Positions 17,885 to 27,406 of a stretch of DNA of 64,000 nucleotides are shown in pieces. A model generated the notes under the pieces. That model ran no database searches and had not been told where the DNA came from. It saw only the letters and a program-made list of their open reading frames with translations. The stretch comes from Streptomyces sp. SAI-127 (GTDB lineage: Bacteria; Actinomycetota; Actinomycetes; Streptomycetales; Streptomycetaceae), in the NCBI RefSeq assembly GCF_029894425.1, contig NZ_JARXYJ010000001.1, positions 9,258,501-9,322,500 of the forward strand. Direction: 5' to 3'. The translations under genes were made by a program, and so were the position numbers. Positions within the stretch are counted from its first letter, which is position 1; every line of letters starts with the position of its first letter.

Positions 17885-20800
17885 ATGACCCAGCCCGCGC
17901 TGGCCGACGTCCTGCCCCTGACCCCCCTCCAGGAGGGCCTCCTCTTCCACGCCGTGTACGAGCACGAGCGGGACGCCGCCGACGTGTACCTCGTGCAGCT
18001 GGTCTTCGACCTCGAAGGCCCGGTCGACCCCGGACGGCTGCGGGCCGCCTGGCAGGCCCTGCTGGACCGCCACCCCAACCTCCGCGCCGCCTTCCGGCGC
18101 CGCAAGGGGGGCGCGCCCGTGCAGGTCGTCCCGCACCGCGCGACCCTGCCGTGGACCGAGACCGACGTCGACTCCGAGGTCGGTTGGTCCCGGCTCCTCG
18201 ACGCGGACCGCGACCGCGGTTTCGACCCGGCCACCCCACCCCTGATCCGCTGCACCCTGGCCCGCCGGCCGGACGGACGGCACCGGCTCCTCGTCACCCA
18301 CCACCACATCCTGCTCGACGGCTGGTCGGTCTCCGTCCTGGTGCGCGAACTCCTCGCGCTCTACAAGTCGGACGCCGAACTCCCGCCCGCCCCCGCCTAC
18401 CGCACCTTCCTGGAATGGCTCGGCCGCCAGGACCGCACCGCCGCGGAGACCGCCTGGCGGACGGCCCTGGAGGAAGTGACCGAACCGACCCGGCTGGCGC
18501 CGCCCGACCCCGGCCCCGGCCCACTGGCACAGGCCCGCGCCGAACTGCCGGAAATCACCGCGGCCGCCCTCACCGCCCTCGCCCGCAGGCTCGGCGTCAC
18601 CGCCAACACCCTGGTGCAGACCGCCTGGTCGATCCTGCTCAGCCGGATGACCGGCCGGAACGACGTGGTGTTCGGCGCCACCGTCTCCGGACGCCCCGCC
18701 ACCCTGCCCGGCGTCGAGTCGATGGTCGGGCTCTTCGTGAACACCGTGCCGGTTCGCGTACGGCTCCGGCCCGACCGCTCGCTGATCGAGCTGCTGGGGG
18801 ACGTCCAGGACGGCTACGTCAGCCTCCTCGACCACCACCACCTCGGCCTCGCCGACATCCAGCGCACCACCGGCCTGCCCGAACTCTTCGACACCCTCGT
18901 CGTGTTCGAGAACTACCCGATGGACGACACGGCTCCCTCCGACAGCCTGCACATCACCGGCACGAGCGGCCGTGACGCCACGCACTATCCCGTGACCCTC
19001 GTCGCCTTCCCCGGACCACGCCTGCGCTTCCGCCTCGCCCACCGGTGCGACCTCTTCGAGGACGGCTGGGCCGACGCCCAACTCGCCCACCTCGTCCGCA
19101 TCCTGGAGACCTTCGCCACCCACCCGGACCTCCCGCTCGGGCGCCTCGGCCTCCTCGATCCCAGCAGCGATCCCCGCCCCGACCCGGCCGCCGAACCGGC
19201 TCCCGCGCCCCGCACCCTCACCGACCTCTGGACGGCCCAGGCGACGGCCACACCCGACGCGGAGGCCGTACGAGCGGGCGGCACGAGTCTGTCGTACGGC
19301 GAACTCGACGCGCGGGCGGAGCGGTTGGCCCACCGGCTCACCGCGCTCGGCGCCGGTCCGGAACGGGTTGTCGGTATCGCCCTGCCCCGCACCCCCGACC
19401 TGGTCGTGGCCGTCCTGGGCGTACTGAAGTCGGGGGCCGCCTATCTGCCGCTCGACCCCGCGTACCCCAAGGACCGGCTCGCGTACATCGTCGAGGAAGC
19501 CCGGCCGGTGGCGGTACTGGCCACGGCCGACACAGCAGAAGTGCTTCCGGCGGGAACCCAACTTGTTCCGCCTGATAACGATATGACGGAATATCAGGAG
19601 TATCCGCCACAGCGTCCGCTTCCCGGCAACCTCGCCTACATCACCTACACCTCCGGCTCGACCGGGCGCCCCAAGGGAGTCCTCACCACCCACCGCAACG
19701 CCGTCGAGTTCGTGGAGTGGACCCACCGCGCCTTCGGCCGCGAGGCTCTGCGGAAGGTCCTCTTCTCCACCTCGCTCAACTTCGACGTCTCGGTGTTCGA
19801 GATCTTCGCCCCGCTGCTGTGCGGCGGACGCGTCGAACTCGTCGACGACCTGCTGTCCCTCACCGCCTCCGGCACCGACGCCGGGCTGATCAGCGGCGTA
19901 CCGTCGGTCATGGCGGGCGTGATCGCCGAACGTCCCGACGCCGCACCGCACACCGTCACCCTGGGCGGTGAGCCCATCCCCGCACAGCTCCGCGAAGACC
20001 TCCGGGCCGCCTTCCCCGCAGCGCGGCTGGTCAACTTCTACGGGCCCACCGAGACGACGATCTACGCCACGGCCTGGCGCTCCGACGAGGACACCGTGGA
20101 AGGCTCACCGCCGCTCGGTGACCCGCTCGCCCGCAACCGCGTCCACCTTCTGGACCAGGCCCTGCGGCCGGTCCCCGACGGGATCGTCGGCGAGATCCAT
20201 CTCGGTGGCGGCGGCCCCGCCCGCGGCTACCTCGGCCGCCCGGCACTCACCGCCGAGCGGTTCGTCGCCGACCCCTTCGGAGCGCCGGGGGAGCGGATGT
20301 ACCGGACCGGGGACCTCGCGGTCCGAGGCCGTGACGGACGGCTGCGGTTCGTCGGACGCGCCGACCACCAGGTGAAGATCCGCGGCTTCCGCGTCGAACT
20401 AGGCGAGATCGAGGCCGTGCTCACCGCACACCCCGCGGTGACCCAGGCCGCGGTGGCGGTTCGTCAGGACGGTCGCGATGACCAGCAGTTGGTGGCCTAC
20501 GTCGTGGGGGACACTGTGGGTGATGCCGCCCCCGATCGTCTGCGCGAGCACCTGGCCGGCACGCTCCCCGCGCACATGGTCCCGGCCACCGTCGTGCCGC
20601 TCATCGCTCTCCCGCGCACCGCCAGCGGCAAGACCGACCGCACGGCCCTGCCGGACCCGTCCGCACCTGCCGAGACCACCAGCGTCCCGCGCACCCCGCA
20701 CGAGGAACGGCTGCGCGCGATCGTCGCCGACGTCCTCGGACTGGAGCCCTCCCGCGTCGGCATCCACGACAGCTTCTTCGACCTCGGCGGCCACTCCCTG

Positions 20801-21724
20801 CTGACCCCCCGCCTCACCGCCCGCATCCGCACCGACCTCGGCGCCGAACTGCCCCTGCGCGCGGTGTTCGACACCCCCACGGTCGCCGGACTGACCCAGC
20901 GACTGCGGGGTGGCACGTCGGGCGCGGCGCCCCTGGAGGCCGTACTGCCCCTGCGCACCAGGGGCGACAAGGAACCCCTCTTCTGTCTGCCCCCCGCCTC
21001 CGGTCTCGCCTGGGGCTTCGCCGGACTCGCCCGCCACCTCGACCCCGAACGCCCGCTGTACGGCCTCCAGTCGCGGGGACTGATCCCCGGCCGCCCGCGT
21101 ACGGACACCCTTCGGGCCACGGTCGCCGACCATCTCGCCCGCATCCGCGAGATCCAGCCCGAGGGCCCCTACCACCTGCTCGGCTACTCCATGGGCGGCC
21201 TGGTGGCGTACGACGTCGCCGCCACCCTCCAGAAGGAAGGCCACGAAGTCGCCCTCCTGGCGATGCTCGACGCCTTCCCCGGGATCTGGATCGACCGGGG
21301 CGCCCGCGCGACGGACCGGCCCGCGCTGCTGCGCAGCCTGCTCGGCATCCTGGGCCGCCCCCGACCCGACGACACGGAGCCCCTCACCGACACCCGCTTC
21401 GCCGAACTCGTGCGCCGCGTCCCCGACATGACCGCGAGCCTCGACGACGCCGAACTCGCCGCCCTGGTCGAGGTCACCGCCGGAAACCGACGGCTGATGG
21501 AGGAGTTCGCCCCCACGTCGTACCGCGGTGACCTGCTGTTCTTCACGGCCGCACAGGATCCGGACACACACCCGGAGCGCCACCGTGCCTGGCAGCCGTA
21601 CGTCGACGGACGCGTCGACAACCACGACATCCCGTGCGTCCACGGGGAGATGACCCGGCCGGGCCCGCTGGAGCGGATCGGCCCCGTACTGAACACCGCA
21701 ACCCACGGAAGGAACCCCGCATGA
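17885..21724 (+). CDS. nonribosomal peptide synthetase 3: C-A(unassigned)-T-TE (terminal module)
   Basis: 1279 residues. ATG 17885 follows AAGGAG; a nearer ATG at 17880 is out of frame. The C domain ([18 protein letters not shown]140/H141/D145) is DCL-type, fitting the E domain of NRPS2. A5 (about 446-926, NFDVSVF at 632) gives pocket DVFSTGFIY-K, which matches no code I know. T5 has Ser971 in GGHSL. The thioesterase (about 1029-1279) has GYSMGG with nucleophile Ser1102 and a C-terminal His near 1253, so it should release the pentapeptide by hydrolysis or cyclisation. A noticeably AT-rich patch lies in the A domain at about 19545-19612. The stop overlaps the MbtH start by ATGA. Confidence 0.95.
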   Translation: MTQPALADVLPLTPLQEGLLFHAVYEHERDAADVYLVQLVFDLEGPVDPGRLRAAWQALLDRHPNLRAAFRRRKGGAPVQVVPHRATLPWTETDVDSEVGWSRLLDADRDRGFDPATPPLIRCTLARRPDGRHRLLVTHHHILLDGWSVSVLVRELLALYKSDAELPPAPAYRTFLEWLGRQDRTAAETAWRTALEEVTEPTRLAPPDPGPGPLAQARAELPEITAAALTALARRLGVTANTLVQTAWSILLSRMTGRNDVVFGATVSGRPATLPGVESMVGLFVNTVPVRVRLRPDRSLIELLGDVQDGYVSLLDHHHLGLADIQRTTGLPELFDTLVVFENYPMDDTAPSDSLHITGTSGRDATHYPVTLVAFPGPRLRFRLAHRCDLFEDGWADAQLAHLVRILETFATHPDLPLGRLGLLDPSSDPRPDPAAEPAPAPRTLTDLWTAQATATPDAEAVRAGGTSLSYGELDARAERLAHRLTALGAGPERVVGIALPRTPDLVVAVLGVLKSGAAYLPLDPAYPKDRLAYIVEEARPVAVLATADTAEVLPAGTQLVPPDNDMTEYQEYPPQRPLPGNLAYITYTSGSTGRPKGVLTTHRNAVEFVEWTHRAFGREALRKVLFSTSLNFDVSVFEIFAPLLCGGRVELVDDLLSLTASGTDAGLISGVPSVMAGVIAERPDAAPHTVTLGGEPIPAQLREDLRAAFPAARLVNFYGPTETTIYATAWRSDEDTVEGSPPLGDPLARNRVHLLDQALRPVPDGIVGEIHLGGGGPARGYLGRPALTAERFVADPFGAPGERMYRTGDLAVRGRDGRLRFVGRADHQVKIRGFRVELGEIEAVLTAHPAVTQAAVAVRQDGRDDQQLVAYVVGDTVGDAAPDRLREHLAGTLPAHMVPATVVPLIALPRTASGKTDRTALPDPSAPAETTSVPRTPHEERLRAIVADVLGLEPSRVGIHDSFFDLGGHSLLTPRLTARIRTDLGAELPLRAVFDTPTVAGLTQRLRGGTSGAAPLEAVLPLRTRGDKEPLFCLPPASGLAWGFAGLARHLDPERPLYGLQSRGLIPGRPRTDTLRATVADHLARIREIQPEGPYHLLGYSMGGLVAYDVAATLQKEGHEVALLAMLDAFPGIWIDRGARATDRPALLRSLLGILGRPRPDDTEPLTDTRFAELVRRVPDMTASLDDAELAALVEVTAGNRRLMEEFAPTSYRGDLLFFTAAQDPDTHPERHRAWQPYVDGRVDNHDIPCVHGEMTRPGPLERIGPVLNTATHGRNPA

Positions 21725-21933
21725 GCGCCAACCCGTTCGACGACGACACCCTCGAGCACTTCGTGCTGGTCAACGACGAGGGCCAGCACTCCCTGTGGCC
21801 CGCCTTCGCGGAGGTGCCGGCCGGCTGGACGGTCGTCCACGGCCGGGCGCCCCGCCAGGAGTGCCTGGAGTACGTCGAACAGCACTGGACCGATATGCGG
21901 CCCAAGAGCCTGATCCGGGCCATGGGCGAATAG
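21721..21933 (+). CDS. MbtH-family NRPS accessory protein
   Basis: 70 residues, full length for the family, beginning MSANPFDDD and carrying the diagnostic [10 protein letters not shown] and PAGW tryptophan motifs. MbtH proteins bind A domains and promote their solubility and adenylation activity. The ATGA overlap with NRPS3 makes it translationally coupled, and it is the only MbtH gene in the window, so it probably serves one or more of the five A domains here. Confidence 0.96.
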   Translation: MSANPFDDDTLEHFVLVNDEGQHSLWPAFAEVPAGWTVVHGRAPRQECLEYVEQHWTDMRPKSLIRAMGE

Positions 21934-21951
21934 AGCAGGGGGAGCCGAACG

Positions 21952-23172
21952 ATGACCACGCGGCGGACGATCGGTCCGGAAGACCTCGACACGCTGAACC
22001 TGGCGGATCCGCGGCTGCACGCCGAGGACGAACTGTCCGCCGTGTGGCGCCACTTGAGAGACCATGAGCCGGTCCACTGGAACCCGGCCACCGAAACGGC
22101 TCCCGGCTTCTGGGTGGTGACCCGGCACACCGACGTGACCTCGGTGTACCGCGACAACACCACCTTCACCTCCGAGGGCGGCAACGTCCTGGAAACCCTG
22201 CTCGCGGGCGGCGACTCGGCGGCCGGCCGCATGCTCGCGATCACCGACGGGGACCGGCACCGGGAACTGCGCCGCGTCCTGATGTCCGCGTTCACCCCGA
22301 GCGCCCTCCAGCCGGTCGTGGCGAGCGTGCGCCGCACGGTCGACCGGCTGCTGCGCGAGGCCATCGACAAGGGGAACTGCGACTTCGCCGACGACGTGGC
22401 CGCCGGCATCCCCCTCGGGGCGATCTGCGACCTGCTCGGCGTGCCCGAGGGCGACCGCGCCCATGTCCTGAGCCTGACCTCCTCGGCCCTCGGCTCCCAC
22501 GACGCCGACGGCACCGCCGCCGACGCCTGGATCGCCAAGAGCGAGATCCTGCTCTATTTCGCGAACCTCGCCCGCGACCGCCGTGACAGCGGCCACGCGG
22601 ACGTCATCGCGCTGCTCGCCGGAAGCAAGGTGAACGGGTTTCCGCTGGACGACGACGAGATCATGCTCAACTGCTACAGCCTGATCCTCGGCGGTGACGA
22701 GACGGCCCGGCTGTCCATGGTCGGCGCCGCTCTGGCCCTGGTGGAGCACCCCGACCAATGGCAGGCACTCAAGCAGGGCGATGCCGGTGTCGACACGGCC
22801 GTCGAGGAGATCCTGCGCTGGACGACCCCGGCACTGCACTCGGGCCGCACGGCCACGACCGACACCGAGATCGCCGGCCGTCCGGTCCGCGCCGGAGACA
22901 TCGTGACGGTGTGGAACGCCTCCGCCAACCACGACGAGCGGGTCTTCCACGACCCCGGACGGCTGCGCCTCGACCGCACCCCCAACAAGCACTGCACCTT
23001 CGCCTACGGCCCGCACTTCTGCCTGGGCGCCTACCTGGCCCGCGCGGAGATCGGAGCGGTCCTGGAGGGGCTGCGCGACCTGGTGGAGGACATGGAACGG
23101 ACCGGCCCCTCCAAGCCGGTCTACTCCAACTTCCTCAGCGGCCTCGGTTCGCTACCGCTGGCCCTGAAGTGA
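21952..23172 (+). CDS. cytochrome P450 monooxygenase
   Basis: 406 residues, soluble bacterial P450. The I-helix oxygen-activation motif is GGDET (247-251), the K-helix ExxR is EEILR, and the haem loop FAYGPHFCLG places the axial ligand at Cys357. ATG 21952 sits 18 bases after the MbtH stop behind a G-rich ribosome site. It is the last gene of the operon. P450s placed beside MbtH in NRPS operons often beta-hydroxylate an aminoacyl-carrier-protein intermediate; which residue is oxidised here cannot be read from sequence. The 3' end overlaps the convergent transporter gene by 38 bases. Confidence 0.95.
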   Translation: MTTRRTIGPEDLDTLNLADPRLHAEDELSAVWRHLRDHEPVHWNPATETAPGFWVVTRHTDVTSVYRDNTTFTSEGGNVLETLLAGGDSAAGRMLAITDGDRHRELRRVLMSAFTPSALQPVVASVRRTVDRLLREAIDKGNCDFADDVAAGIPLGAICDLLGVPEGDRAHVLSLTSSALGSHDADGTAADAWIAKSEILLYFANLARDRRDSGHADVIALLAGSKVNGFPLDDDEIMLNCYSLILGGDETARLSMVGAALALVEHPDQWQALKQGDAGVDTAVEEILRWTTPALHSGRTATTDTEIAGRPVRAGDIVTVWNASANHDERVFHDPGRLRLDRTPNKHCTFAYGPHFCLGAYLARAEIGAVLEGLRDLVEDMERTGPSKPVYSNFLSGLGSLPLALK

Positions 23173-24388
23173 GGCTCCGGAACCCCGGGAAGAGCAGGAG
23201 GAGGGCGAGCGCCGCCACGACGGTCAGGACACCGCCGCCCGTGACGGTCCACGTGACGCCGAGAGCGGCGCCGACCGTGCCGTGCAGGAGGTCGCCCAGC
23301 CGTGGTCCTCCGACGGCCACCACGGTGTCGATCCCCTGGAGCCGGCCGCGCATCCCGTCGGGAACGGCGCTCTGCAGCACCGTCTTCCGGAAGACCCCCA
23401 GCGCGAGGAGCGCACCGCCGGCCGGCAGCAGCCAGGCCACGGCGGAGACGAGCGAGTGGGCCAGCCCGAACCCCGCGACCGCCAGGCCCCACACACCGAC
23501 CGACACGGCCACCGCGACACCGTGGCGGCCGACGCGCGTGAAGGCCCCCGAGAACAACCCCGCCAGTACGCCGCCGGCCGAGACGGCGGCGTACAGCACC
23601 CCGATGTCCGAAGGGCGGAAGGTCTCCGCCGCCAGTTGCGGGAACAGTGCCGTGGGCAGACCGAGGGACAGCGCGGCGAAGTCGGCGAGATAGACCACCA
23701 GCAGAACCTGACGCCGCGTCACGAACCGTACGCCGTCCGCGATCAGCCGCAGAACCGCGCTCTGTCGCCGCTCACCGGCGCCGTCCGGGGGAAGAGCCGG
23801 CAGTCGCCACACGGCCCACACCGTCGCGCAGACGGCGACCGCGTCCGCCAGATACAGCGTCCGGCTGCCCACGACCGGCAGCAGACCACCGGCCAGCAGC
23901 GGCCCGGTGATCCCGGCGGACAGGAGCACCGTCGACTGCAGCGCGTTGGCGGCCGCAAGCAACTCGGGCCGCACCAGACGCGGTGTCACGGCCCTGCTCA
24001 CCGTGGAGTTGGCGCCGAACAGGGCCTGCTGCACGGCCACCAGCACGAGCAGCACGGCGACCGACCGCAGATTCGCCCACGCCTGGACCCACAGCAGCAA
24101 CGACGTCACCCCGATGCCGATCGTGGTCGTCAGCAGCACCCGCCGCCGGTCGCGTACGTCGGCGAGTACCCCTCCCCACAGCGCCGCCGCGGCCATCGGG
24201 GCGAGGCTCACCAGACCGGCCAGCCCCACGTAGGCCGACGAGCCGGAGAACTCGTAGATCTGCAACGGCACGACGACCGCGGTGAGTTGAGATCCCAGGG
24301 CGGTCACGATCCCGGCCGCCCACAATCGCCGGAACTCGCCCGCCCGCAGGGGCCGTACGTCGACCAGCAGCCGTCTGCCTCGCACCAT
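23135..24388 (-). CDS. MFS drug/siderophore-type exporter
   Basis: 417 residues with about twelve hydrophobic segments. The first half carries the loop GGVLADVRDRRRVLL typical of major-facilitator exporters related to EntS and macrolide efflux proteins. Acting in the plasma membrane, it probably exports a small molecule by proton exchange. It is tail-to-tail with the P450 gene, overlapping by 38 bases, so no terminator separates them. Its position next to the NRPS operon suggests product export, but that is inferred from context only. Start ATG 24388 has a poorly spaced GGGGAG upstream, and the adjacent GTG codon is an alternative. Confidence 0.85.
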   Translation of the reverse strand: MVRGRRLLVDVRPLRAGEFRRLWAAGIVTALGSQLTAVVVPLQIYEFSGSSAYVGLAGLVSLAPMAAAALWGGVLADVRDRRRVLLTTTIGIGVTSLLLWVQAWANLRSVAVLLVLVAVQQALFGANSTVSRAVTPRLVRPELLAAANALQSTVLLSAGITGPLLAGGLLPVVGSRTLYLADAVAVCATVWAVWRLPALPPDGAGERRQSAVLRLIADGVRFVTRRQVLLVVYLADFAALSLGLPTALFPQLAAETFRPSDIGVLYAAVSAGGVLAGLFSGAFTRVGRHGVAVAVSVGVWGLAVAGFGLAHSLVSAVAWLLPAGGALLALGVFRKTVLQSAVPDGMRGRLQGIDTVVAVGGPRLGDLLHGTVGAALGVTWTVTGGGVLTVVAALALLLLFPGFRSLTSGPAVANRGR

Positions 24389-24421
24389 GGAGCGATGCTG
24401 CGGGCTCCCCTTGGGGCAAGG

Positions 24422-24952
24422 TCAACCGACGCGGGCGAGCACCTGGTCGGCCAGTGCCGCCGGGGTCGACTCGCCGTCGAGGAACACCGTGTCGCCGGGC
24501 AGGGTGTCGACCGCGGCCGTACACACCTCGATGCGGGCCTTGCACCATGCCCGCACCCGTTCCTCCCGGGCGGGATCGTCGGGGAAGAAGCTCCGCGCGT
24601 CGATCCGCCGCACCAGGACCTCCGGCGCGACCTTGAGGAAGAAGTGGTGGACCACGATGTCCGCGGCCTTCAGGGCGCCGAAGATCTCGCCCAGGTAGCG
24701 GGGTTCCACCAGCGTCATGGGGACCAGGAGCGGGCGCCGGTACTCCTCGACGAGACCGACGGCCAGGTCGGCGACCTGTCGTCGCCACAGCGGAAGGTCC
24801 TGGAAATCACCGGTCGGCACGTCCACGATCTCCTGCAGCACGGCGCCGACCATCTCCGGGTCGAAGACCAGCGCGTCGGGCCGTCGCGGACGCAGTTCCT
24901 CCACGAGCGTGCTCTTCCCGCCGCCGAACGGGCCGTTTATCCAGACGATCAC
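24422..24952 (-). CDS. TmrB-like P-loop ATP-binding protein (possible resistance protein)
   Basis: 176 residues. The N-terminus IVWINGPFGGGKST is a Walker A motif (GPFGGGKS, 7-14) in the style of the tunicamycin-resistance protein TmrB and related small P-loop kinases. A DxE-type segment (FDPEMV) follows near residue 32. GTG 24952 is preceded by GGGGGAAG. It lies 33 bases beyond the MFS start on the same strand, so the two may be co-transcribed. A self-resistance role for the NRPS product is plausible but unproven; a general small-molecule kinase is the alternative. Confidence 0.75.
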   Translation of the reverse strand: MIVWINGPFGGGKSTLVEELRPRRPDALVFDPEMVGAVLQEIVDVPTGDFQDLPLWRRQVADLAVGLVEEYRRPLLVPMTLVEPRYLGEIFGALKAADIVVHHFFLKVAPEVLVRRIDARSFFPDDPAREERVRAWCKARIEVCTAAVDTLPGDTVFLDGESTPAALADQVLARVG

Positions 24953-24999
24953 AGCCGCTTCCCCCAGTTCCCAAGAACTCCGAACGAGTGACAGTAGCG

Positions 25000-26043
25000 T
25001 CAGTTCCGAGGCGCCGCGCTGCTCCCCCTCACCACCAGACGCGTCGGGACGAGATCGGTACCGGGCTGTCCGCCCCCGTGTGAGCGGATCTGCTGGAGCA
25101 CCTTCTGGACGCAGCGATGGCCCACCTCCGCGAAGTCCTGGTGGACGGTGGTGAGCGGCGGCACGAAGAACGCCGCGTCGGGGATGTCGTCGAAACCGAC
25201 CACGCTGACGTCGTGCGGCACGGACAGCCCGCGCTCGTGGAACGCGCGCAGCAGTCCCAGCGCCATCTGGTCGTTGGCGGCGAACACGGCCGTGCAGTCC
25301 GGCTTCTCGGCGAGCTCGAGCCCGGCCGCGTAACCGGACTCGGCCGACCAGTCCCCGTACAGCGCGGGCGGCACCGGCCGCCCGGCCTCCTCGAGGACCG
25401 CACGCCAGGCCTGGGCCCGTCGCTGTCCCGAGAAGGAGGCCTGCGGACCGGTCACATGCCAGACGGTCCGATGCCCCAGCTCCAGCAGATGCTGTACGGC
25501 CTGACGCGCGCCGTCCGCCTGATCGGTGTCGACCACGCTGTAGCGGTCGCCGGCGTCGGAGTCCACGACGACGACATGCACGCCGGGAGGCAGCTGGACG
25601 GTCCCGGTGTCGAGGAGATGGATCTCCATGATGACGATGACCGCGTCCACGGCCAGCTCGCCCATCCGCGTGAAGGCCCCCAGGACGTTGTCCTGCGTCG
25701 GGACGTCGATGGGGATCAGGGTGATCGCGTACCCCTCGGCCGCCGCGTGCGTGGCGATCGCCTCCACCGTGCGGCTGTTGCCGGTAGAGGACAGGCTGAA
25801 CAGGATCACGCCGATGGTGTTGAACTGGCCGTACCGCAGCGCCCGCGCGGCACTGTTGGGGCGGTAACCCAGTTCCCGCATCGCCGCCAGGACCTGCTCG
25901 CGCGTGGCAGGGATCACCCCCGGGTGACCGTTGGAGACCCGCGAGACCGTCTGCGAGGAGACGCCCGCGAGCTTGGCGACGTCGGCCATGGACACACGCT
26001 GCTTGCGCCGCCCCCCGGGAACACCGGAACCTCCCCGCTCCAC
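25000..26043 (-). CDS. LacI-family transcriptional repressor
   Basis: 347 residues. The N-terminal helix-turn-helix (VAKLAGVSSQTVSRVSNG) and hinge helix (PNSAARAL) are followed by a periplasmic-binding-type sugar domain ending with the usual DDIPDAAF and PPLTTV segments. GTG 26043 is preceded by GGAGGAGG; ATG 25989, immediately before the HTH, is a shorter alternative. It is divergent from the secreted GH5 enzyme, and a perfect palindrome with a central CG lies between them, so it probably represses that gene until an oligosaccharide inducer binds. Confidence 0.93.
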   Translation of the reverse strand: MERGGSGVPGGRRKQRVSMADVAKLAGVSSQTVSRVSNGHPGVIPATREQVLAAMRELGYRPNSAARALRYGQFNTIGVILFSLSSTGNSRTVEAIATHAAAEGYAITLIPIDVPTQDNVLGAFTRMGELAVDAVIVIMEIHLLDTGTVQLPPGVHVVVVDSDAGDRYSVVDTDQADGARQAVQHLLELGHRTVWHVTGPQASFSGQRRAQAWRAVLEEAGRPVPPALYGDWSAESGYAAGLELAEKPDCTAVFAANDQMALGLLRAFHERGLSVPHDVSVVGFDDIPDAAFFVPPLTTVHQDFAEVGHRCVQKVLQQIRSHGGGQPGTDLVPTRLVVRGSSAAPRN

Positions 26044-26111
26044 CACTGCTGCCTCCTCCGTCCGCACACGAACGTGTTGCGTGTCGCACCGGATGTTACG
26101 TGTGGGAAACC

Positions 26112-26140
26112 TTGACGGTCGCCGGAGCGGATGCCACGAT
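26112..26140 (+). promoter_or_regulatory. sigma70-like promoter for the GH5 gene
   Basis: TTGACG (26112-26117) and CACGAT (26135-26140) are separated by 17 bases. Initiation would fall near 26147, just upstream of the operator palindrome, the usual layout for a repressor roadblock. Confidence 0.5.
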
Positions 26141-26151
26141 TCCGGCGCCGT

Positions 26152-26169
26152 CATGTTTACGTAAACATG
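26152..26169. promoter_or_regulatory. LacI-type operator, perfect 18-bp palindrome
   Basis: CATGTTTACGTAAACATG is self-complementary over 18 bases with a central CG, as expected for a LacI-family dimer. It lies between the promoter and start of the GH5 gene and about 110 bases upstream of the divergent LacI gene, so it may control both. Confidence 0.85.
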
Positions 26170-26194
26170 CTGTCATTCCGAAAGGGTTTGGTCG

Positions 26195-27259
26195 ATGCGC
26201 AAGACCCCCGTCAGCACCCGTCGCGCCCCGAGGCTGCGTGCCTCGCTCGTCGCCGTCGCGATCGCCGCGATCACCGGCGCCACCCTCACCGGCAGCCCCG
26301 CCTCCGCCTCCGCCGCCGCGCCGACCACCGACACGACCCAGTTCAAGGGTGTCAACTGGGCCGACCCGCGCGACAACTTCGCCGACGACGAGCTTCAGCT
26401 GTCGGGCCTGTCGACCTCCGACACCTACGCCCAGACGTACACCAAGGCGAGCCGCATCATCTCGGCGTTCCGGGCGAACCTCGGCGCCAACACCGTCCGG
26501 CTGCCGATCAACCCGTACACCGTCAACGGCTCCTACTGGAAGTCGTACCGGGGCGTCATAGACGCCGCGACGGCCCACGGCTTCAAGGTCATCGTGTCCT
26601 ACTGGGAGGGCACGGGCGACCGCAAGGACGGCTTCATCGACGACGAGGCCACCTACTGGCCGATGTGGAACACCGTGGTCAAGGCCTACAAGGGCAACTC
26701 CCGGGTCTACTTCGAGCCGATGAACGAGCCGCACGGCTACACCGACACCGAGTGGGCCGACATCGCCGCGAAGTGGCTGGACACCTACAAGTCCGTGCCG
26801 CGCAACCGGGTCTTCGTCAGCGGCGCCGGCTACAACGACCACGTCACGACCGTGTGTGCCGACCCGCGCCTGAAGGGCACCTACCTGTCGCTGCACCACT
26901 ACGGCTTCTGGAAGTCGTACGCCACCTACGACGAGTGGGTGGCCGACCTCAAGGTGCGCATCGGCGACTGCGCGAACCGGACCGTGGCGGACGAGTTCGG
27001 CGCGCCGATGACGACCGGTCTGAACTACAACGTGAAGACCCCGGACGACAACTTCGTCAACTTCATCCAGGCCGTCACCGACACCTTCCGCGAGCTGAAG
27101 ATGGGCTCGGTGTACTGGCCGGGCCTGCGCACCGACGACATCTACTCGGTGCAGAAGCTCGTCGGACCGGCCAACCGGCCGTGGCTGGAGACCACCAACC
27201 AGTCGGGCGCCGACCGCCTCGCCTGGGCCTGGGGCCGCGGAACGCCCGTCAAGGGCTGA
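26195..27259 (+). CDS. secreted glycoside hydrolase family 5 (endoglucanase/mannanase-like)
   Basis: 354 residues. A basic start, a hydrophobic core (LVAVAIAAITGA) and ASASAAA indicate Sec-dependent secretion with cleavage near residue 42. The (beta/alpha)8 catalytic domain carries the acid/base Glu178 in MNEP and the nucleophile Glu267 in ADEFG, the two family-5 signatures. It probably cleaves an extracellular beta-1,4-glucan or mannan; there is no carbohydrate-binding module. ATG 26195 follows GAAAGGG. Control by the adjacent LacI protein is inferred from the palindrome at 26152-26169. Confidence 0.9.
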   Translation: MRKTPVSTRRAPRLRASLVAVAIAAITGATLTGSPASASAAAPTTDTTQFKGVNWADPRDNFADDELQLSGLSTSDTYAQTYTKASRIISAFRANLGANTVRLPINPYTVNGSYWKSYRGVIDAATAHGFKVIVSYWEGTGDRKDGFIDDEATYWPMWNTVVKAYKGNSRVYFEPMNEPHGYTDTEWADIAAKWLDTYKSVPRNRVFVSGAGYNDHVTTVCADPRLKGTYLSLHHYGFWKSYATYDEWVADLKVRIGDCANRTVADEFGAPMTTGLNYNVKTPDDNFVNFIQAVTDTFRELKMGSVYWPGLRTDDIYSVQKLVGPANRPWLETTNQSGADRLAWAWGRGTPVKG

Positions 27260-27274
27260 CGTCTTTCCCCGTTT

Positions 27275-27304
27275 CGGCCGCGGTGCCTTCAGGTACCGCG
27301 GCCG
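27275..27304 (+). terminator. terminator hairpin after the GH5 gene
   Basis: 14-base arms (27275-27288 and 27291-27304) pair fully apart from one G-T wobble around a 2-base apex. There is no T-run, which is usual for high-GC actinomycete terminators. Confidence 0.75.
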
Positions 27305-27406
27305 ACCGGCGTTCACGGCGGTCTTCGGACGTGGCCGACTCGCGCCCTTCTCACGCCCTCTTGAGCTGCCCAGACTCCTTGGCAGGGACACAGGGGGGAG
27401 AGTGCT

